Assembly (NCBI RefSeq): GCF_000235605.1
Contig: NC_016584.1
Location: forward strand, 4,873,151 to 4,937,150
Origin: Desulfosporosinus orientis DSM 765
GTDB lineage: Bacteria > Bacillota > Desulfitobacteriia > Desulfitobacteriales > Desulfitobacteriaceae
Reading direction: 5' to 3'
DNA: 64,000 bases
Shown here: positions 61,165 through 64,000 of the stretch, one piece after another
Layout: every line of letters starts with the position of its first letter
How positions within the stretch are numbered: position 1 is the stretch's first letter
Notes under the pieces: generated by a model
Database searches by the model: none
The model's input: the letters and a program-made list of their open reading frames with translations, nothing else
What the model was told of the DNA's origin: nothing
Made by a program: the position numbers and the translations under genes

Positions 61165-62457
61165 TTACCCCTCCTTATTTCGTTTATCAATAACCCGCTT
61201 AGCTTTTCCCTCACTGCGCGGAATACTTTTGGGTTCTACAAGACGAATGCGTACGGAGATTCCTAGGACATTTTCAATTCTCTTATGCAAACGTTCCTGA
61301 CGGGCTTCCAGCTCACGTACCTCATCAAAGAAACTGGCTTCGTTGACTTCTACCTGAACCTCCAGTTGATCTAAATTCCCGGACCGGTAGACAACCAACA
61401 AGTAATGTGGTTCAAATCCTTCCAGAAGTATTGCTTCTTCAATTTGACTGGGGAAGACATTAACTCCCCGAATAATTAGCATGTCGTCAACTCGGGCCGT
61501 AACTCGATCCATAATCCAGCCAACCTGACCACAGGAGCACTTTCCATAATGCAAGGTAGTTAAGTCTTTGGTTCGATAGCGCAGAACTGGAAAACCCTCT
61601 TTATCCAGACTGGTAATAACTAATTCTCCACGTTCGCCAACGGGCAGCGGATTTCCTTCTGAATCCAGAATTTCCGGATAAAAATGATCATCAATATGTA
61701 ATCCCTTCTGTGCGGTACACTCCATGGCGACGCCCGGACCCATGGTTTCGCTTAAACCATAGATATCATAAGCCTTAATACCTAACCGTGTCTCGATTTC
61801 TTCTCTCATGCCTTCTGTCCACGGCTCTGCCCCAAAGACACCGATCTTAAGCTTCAGCTCATCCCGTGATATTCCCGATTCCTCTAAGCTCTCGGCTAAA
61901 TATAAAGCATAGGAGGGTGTACAGGCTAAAACCGTCGTGCCAAAATCACGCATCAGCATCAGCTGCCGAGCCGTATTTCCTCCTGATATGGGAACTACTA
62001 TGGCTCCTAATTCTTCGCAGCCATAGTGCAAACCCATACCACCTGTAAAAAGGCCATATCCGTAAGCAATTTGAACAACATCCTTTTTGGTAACCCCTGC
62101 TCTCCGCAAACAATTAGCCACGATTTTGGCCCAAAGGTCAATGTCATTGCGGGTATATCCTACAACTGTGGGCTTGCCCGTCGTCCCGGAAGAGGCATGA
62201 AGCCGCACGATATTTTCCATGGGCTCCGCAAACAACCCAAAAGGATAGTTCATTCGCAAATCTTCTTTAGTTGTTAAAGGAAGCTTTTGAAAATCCTCCA
62301 GAGACTTAATATCTTCCGCTTTGGTAATTCCAACTGCTTGGTAGTTTTTTTGATAGTGACTAATTGGCAATACCTGTGCTACCGTTTCACGAAGACCTTC
62401 AAGCCATTGTTCTTCTGTCCGCTCAGCCCCAGCTAAAACCTTATCCGCTCTATCCAT
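61165..62457 (-). CDS. paaK: Phenylacetate-CoA ligase
   Basis: AMP-forming ligase that activates phenylacetate and related aryl acetates with CoA. The 430-residue protein has the P-loop [14 protein letters not shown] at 89-102, [28 protein letters not shown] and C-terminal [16 protein letters not shown], typical of PaaK. In anaerobes it often works with indolepyruvate oxidoreductase, making ATP from aryl-CoA or activating aryl acids. The 257-base gap upstream is shared with the divergent GntR promoter; no clear paaK promoter was identified. Confidence 0.9.
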   Translation of the reverse strand: MDRADKVLAGAERTEEQWLEGLRETVAQVLPISHYQKNYQAVGITKAEDIKSLEDFQKLPLTTKEDLRMNYPFGLFAEPMENIVRLHASSGTTGKPTVVGYTRNDIDLWAKIVANCLRRAGVTKKDVVQIAYGYGLFTGGMGLHYGCEELGAIVVPISGGNTARQLMLMRDFGTTVLACTPSYALYLAESLEESGISRDELKLKIGVFGAEPWTEGMREEIETRLGIKAYDIYGLSETMGPGVAMECTAQKGLHIDDHFYPEILDSEGNPLPVGERGELVITSLDKEGFPVLRYRTKDLTTLHYGKCSCGQVGWIMDRVTARVDDMLIIRGVNVFPSQIEEAILLEGFEPHYLLVVYRSGNLDQLEVQVEVNEASFFDEVRELEARQERLHKRIENVLGISVRIRLVEPKSIPRSEGKAKRVIDKRNKEG

Positions 62458-62628
62458 TCTCCCATCCCCTACTTTAAATAAAATTTAGTTGTTCCAACAG
62501 CTATTTCCAATAATACACTACATCACTCAGCAAATGTCATGATCTAATATACTACAGTTTTGGATATCATACCACCGATTTGCCATTTTTGCCAAGCTTG
62601 TTTTGCTAGGGAAATCTCTAGATTGGGG

Positions 62629-62657
62629 TTTACAACACGTAAGTATCGGTCTATAAT
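62629..62657 (+). promoter_or_regulatory. Sigma-A promoter of the GntR-ABC operon
   Basis: TTTACA (62629-62634) and consensus TATAAT (62652-62657) with a 17-base spacer. The expected start site lies in the operator that follows. Confidence 0.8.
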
Positions 62658-62664
62658 TTCTCTA

Positions 62665-62686
62665 GTACATTACGACACTAATGTAC
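62665..62686. promoter_or_regulatory. Operator-like inverted repeat in front of the GntR gene
   Basis: GTACATTA and TAATGTAC are perfect inverse arms around a 6-base spacer. The dyad lies 7 bases downstream of the -10, over the transcription start, and 28 bases before the GntR start codon. Autorepression by the encoded YtrA-type regulator is the natural reading. Confidence 0.75.
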
Positions 62687-62714
62687 CAACTCTCGTTACA
62701 AGGGAGGTCAGATC

Positions 62715-63101
62715 ATGATCCTCAATAATGACGGCATGAAACCGATCTATGTTCAGATTGCCGAATGGCTTGAAGCAGAAATACTTAATGATACCTTAAA
62801 GGAAGATGAACGAATCTATTCTCAATATCAACTGGCTGACATGTTTACCATAAACCCGGCTACAGCAGCCAAAGGGTTAAACCTTTTAGCTGACGAGGCT
62901 ATAGCTTATAAAAAACGCGGCCTTGGTATGTTTGTTTCGCCTAATGCCAAGGAATTCATCCGGACAAAGAGGCGGAACAATCTATTAAAACCAATGATTA
63001 AAGAATTAGTCCTTGAATCAAGGCGGCTGGAGGTTCATGAAAAGGAGCTCATCGAAATGATCCAAAAGGCAGAAATAGAAATTGAGGAGGAAAGGTTATG
63101 A
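62715..63101 (+). CDS. GntR-family regulator, YtrA type
   Basis: A 128-residue repressor: N-terminal winged helix-turn-helix (PIYVQIAEWLEAEILNDTLKEDERIYSQYQLADMFTINPATAAKGLNLLADEAIAYKKRGLGMFVS) and a short C-terminal helical segment for dimerisation without an effector domain, as in YtrA. GGGAGG is close before the ATG. It overlaps the ABC ATPase start by 4 bases. YtrA operons often respond to cell-wall antibiotics, but the inducer here is unknown. Confidence 0.92.
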   Translation: MILNNDGMKPIYVQIAEWLEAEILNDTLKEDERIYSQYQLADMFTINPATAAKGLNLLADEAIAYKKRGLGMFVSPNAKEFIRTKRRNNLLKPMIKELVLESRRLEVHEKELIEMIQKAEIEIEEERL

Positions 63102-64000
63102 GTATCATTCATTGTCAAGATGTTTCAAAATCCTTTGGCAAAACCCCAGCCATCAATCAATTATCCTTTGACATAGAGGAAAACACGATAACCGGCCTTA
63201 TTGGCAGAAATGGCGCCGGCAAAACAACCCTCCTAAAAATGCTGGCCGGTTTATCCAAACCTACCTCCGGTCACCTCCAAGTTCATTCTCAAAACCCTTT
63301 TAACTCTTTAGAAGTTAGTGCAAAAACAATCTTAATTGACGATGCTATGACTTTTCCCGACTCATTCAGGCTGGCTGACATTTTAGCCGAGATGGCGCCC
63401 TTTTATGCCAACTGGAGCAGCAGCCTGGCCAATGCCCTCTTTGCCTATTTTAGTTTTAACCCCAATCAGCGGCATGGTAATTTGTCCAAAGGATCCAAAA
63501 GTACCTTTAACAACATCATCGGCATATCCTCACGCTGTCCGCTGACAATATTTGACGAACCGACCAACGGTATGGATTCCGCTGTCAGGAAAGACTTTTA
63601 CAAGGCCTTACTTAAAGATTATCTTGAATATCCCCGAACTATCCTGCTCTCCAGTCATTTGCTCAGTGAGCTGGGAGAAATCCTTGAAGATGTTCTATTA
63701 ATCCATCTAGGAGCCAAAGTCCTGCACTTGCCCATGATGGATCTGAAAGAGGCTGCCATAGGGTTAAGAGGAAACACACAAATTCTCCATAAAGTTATTC
63801 AAGGTAAAGAGTTAATTTATGAGGAATTATTCGCCAAAAACAATCGCTATGTGGTTATTGATTCCAAACAATTAACAGACCAAGAAATTCGTCACTTAAG
63901 GCAAGGGGGGCTGGAAGTGCTTCCTGTCTCGCCAGAGGATCTCTGCATCTATTTAACCACCAATCACAAAGGAGGTATTGATGATGTTTTTAAACAATAA
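63098..64000 (+). CDS. ABC transporter ATP-binding protein (YtrB-like)
   Basis: ATPase subunit of an exporter-type ABC system. The 300 residues have Walker A GRNGAGKT at 36-43, Walker B LTIFDE at 149-154 followed by PTNGMD, and the H-loop SSHLL. The signature is degenerate, LSKGSKS rather than LSGGQ, as in several YtrB-type ATPases. Stop codon at the last base of the window. A membrane partner begins just inside the end. Confidence 0.9.
   Translation: MSIIHCQDVSKSFGKTPAINQLSFDIEENTITGLIGRNGAGKTTLLKMLAGLSKPTSGHLQVHSQNPFNSLEVSAKTILIDDAMTFPDSFRLADILAEMAPFYANWSSSLANALFAYFSFNPNQRHGNLSKGSKSTFNNIIGISSRCPLTIFDEPTNGMDSAVRKDFYKALLKDYLEYPRTILLSSHLLSELGEILEDVLLIHLGAKVLHLPMMDLKEAAIGLRGNTQILHKVIQGKELIYEELFAKNNRYVVIDSKQLTDQEIRHLRQGGLEVLPVSPEDLCIYLTTNHKGGIDDVFKQ
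63981..64000 (+). CDS. Start of the next gene, probably the ABC membrane subunit (partial)
   Basis: AAAGGAGG is followed by ATG at 63981 (and again at 63984), in a different frame from the ATPase end, giving MMFLNN up to the window edge. A coupled start here is expected for an ABC permease, but only six codons are visible, so the product is a guess. Confidence 0.45.

Overview
The window reads as chromosomal DNA of a spore-forming, Gram-positive anaerobe of the Clostridia, most like the Desulfitobacterium/Desulfosporosinus group (Peptococcaceae). This is inferred from gene content and order, not from a database search. Pointers are the spore genes (gpr, a small SASP, ylbJ), classic Firmicute operons (ylxM-ffh-rpsP-trmD-rplS, fapR-plsX-fab, prkC/stp/ftsW), FabK rather than FabI as enoyl reductase, acetate kinase, an iron-sulfur serine dehydratase, and an ACT protein beside phenylacetate-CoA ligase. 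Nearly every gene is on the minus strand. No rRNA, tRNA, CRISPR array, transposase or prophage gene was seen.

Right-to-left (minus) blocks: nuoABCD of complex I (1-2224, nuoD cut by the window edge); rnhB, rbgA, lepB; rplS, a SPOUT RNA methylase, trmD, rimM, khpA, rpsP, ffh, ylxM (4.8-9.9 kb) from a consensus promoter; a methylthioadenosine salvage set mtaD, mtnA, mtnP (10-13.4 kb) lying between ylxM-ffh and ftsY; ftsY, smc, rnc; then fabF, a FabK-like protein, acpP, fabG, fabD, fabK, fabH, plsX, fapR (18.8-26.7 kb) with a FapR-type operator on the promoter; rpmF, yceD, ackA, a patatin-like esterase.

From 30.5 to 34.2 kb is a mixed-strand spore region: ylbJ and gpr on plus, rsmD, a coiled-coil protein and a 42-residue SASP on minus. 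Then recG, sdaAA, sdaAB, fakA, asp23 (minus), rpmB (plus), hslO (minus). From 42.8 to 58.6 kb a long minus operon begins at priA and runs def, fmt, yugP, rsmB, rlmN, fhaA, fhaB, stp, ftsW, pbpA, pknB, rsgA, rpe, thiN, linking translation, cell-wall growth and Ser/Thr phosphorylation. The right end holds a PyrR-attenuated uracil permease (plus), paaK with an ACT protein (minus), and the start of a YtrA-type GntR/ABC operon (plus).

The most unusual content is a family of dispersed intergenic elements, four copies at about 11.4, 27.1, 42.1 and 60.5 kb plus a related composite at 42.5 kb. Their ends form a 15-bp paired stem with compensatory base changes between copies, a hairpin insert is present in two copies, and three copies sit between diverged direct repeats. 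I do not recognise this family. Other points worth checking: mtnP seems to start at ATC, a half-length SASP lies next to its presumed protease gpr, two 20-bp boxes 50 bp apart flank the ylxM promoter, and a second FabK-like enzyme has a four-cysteine cluster.
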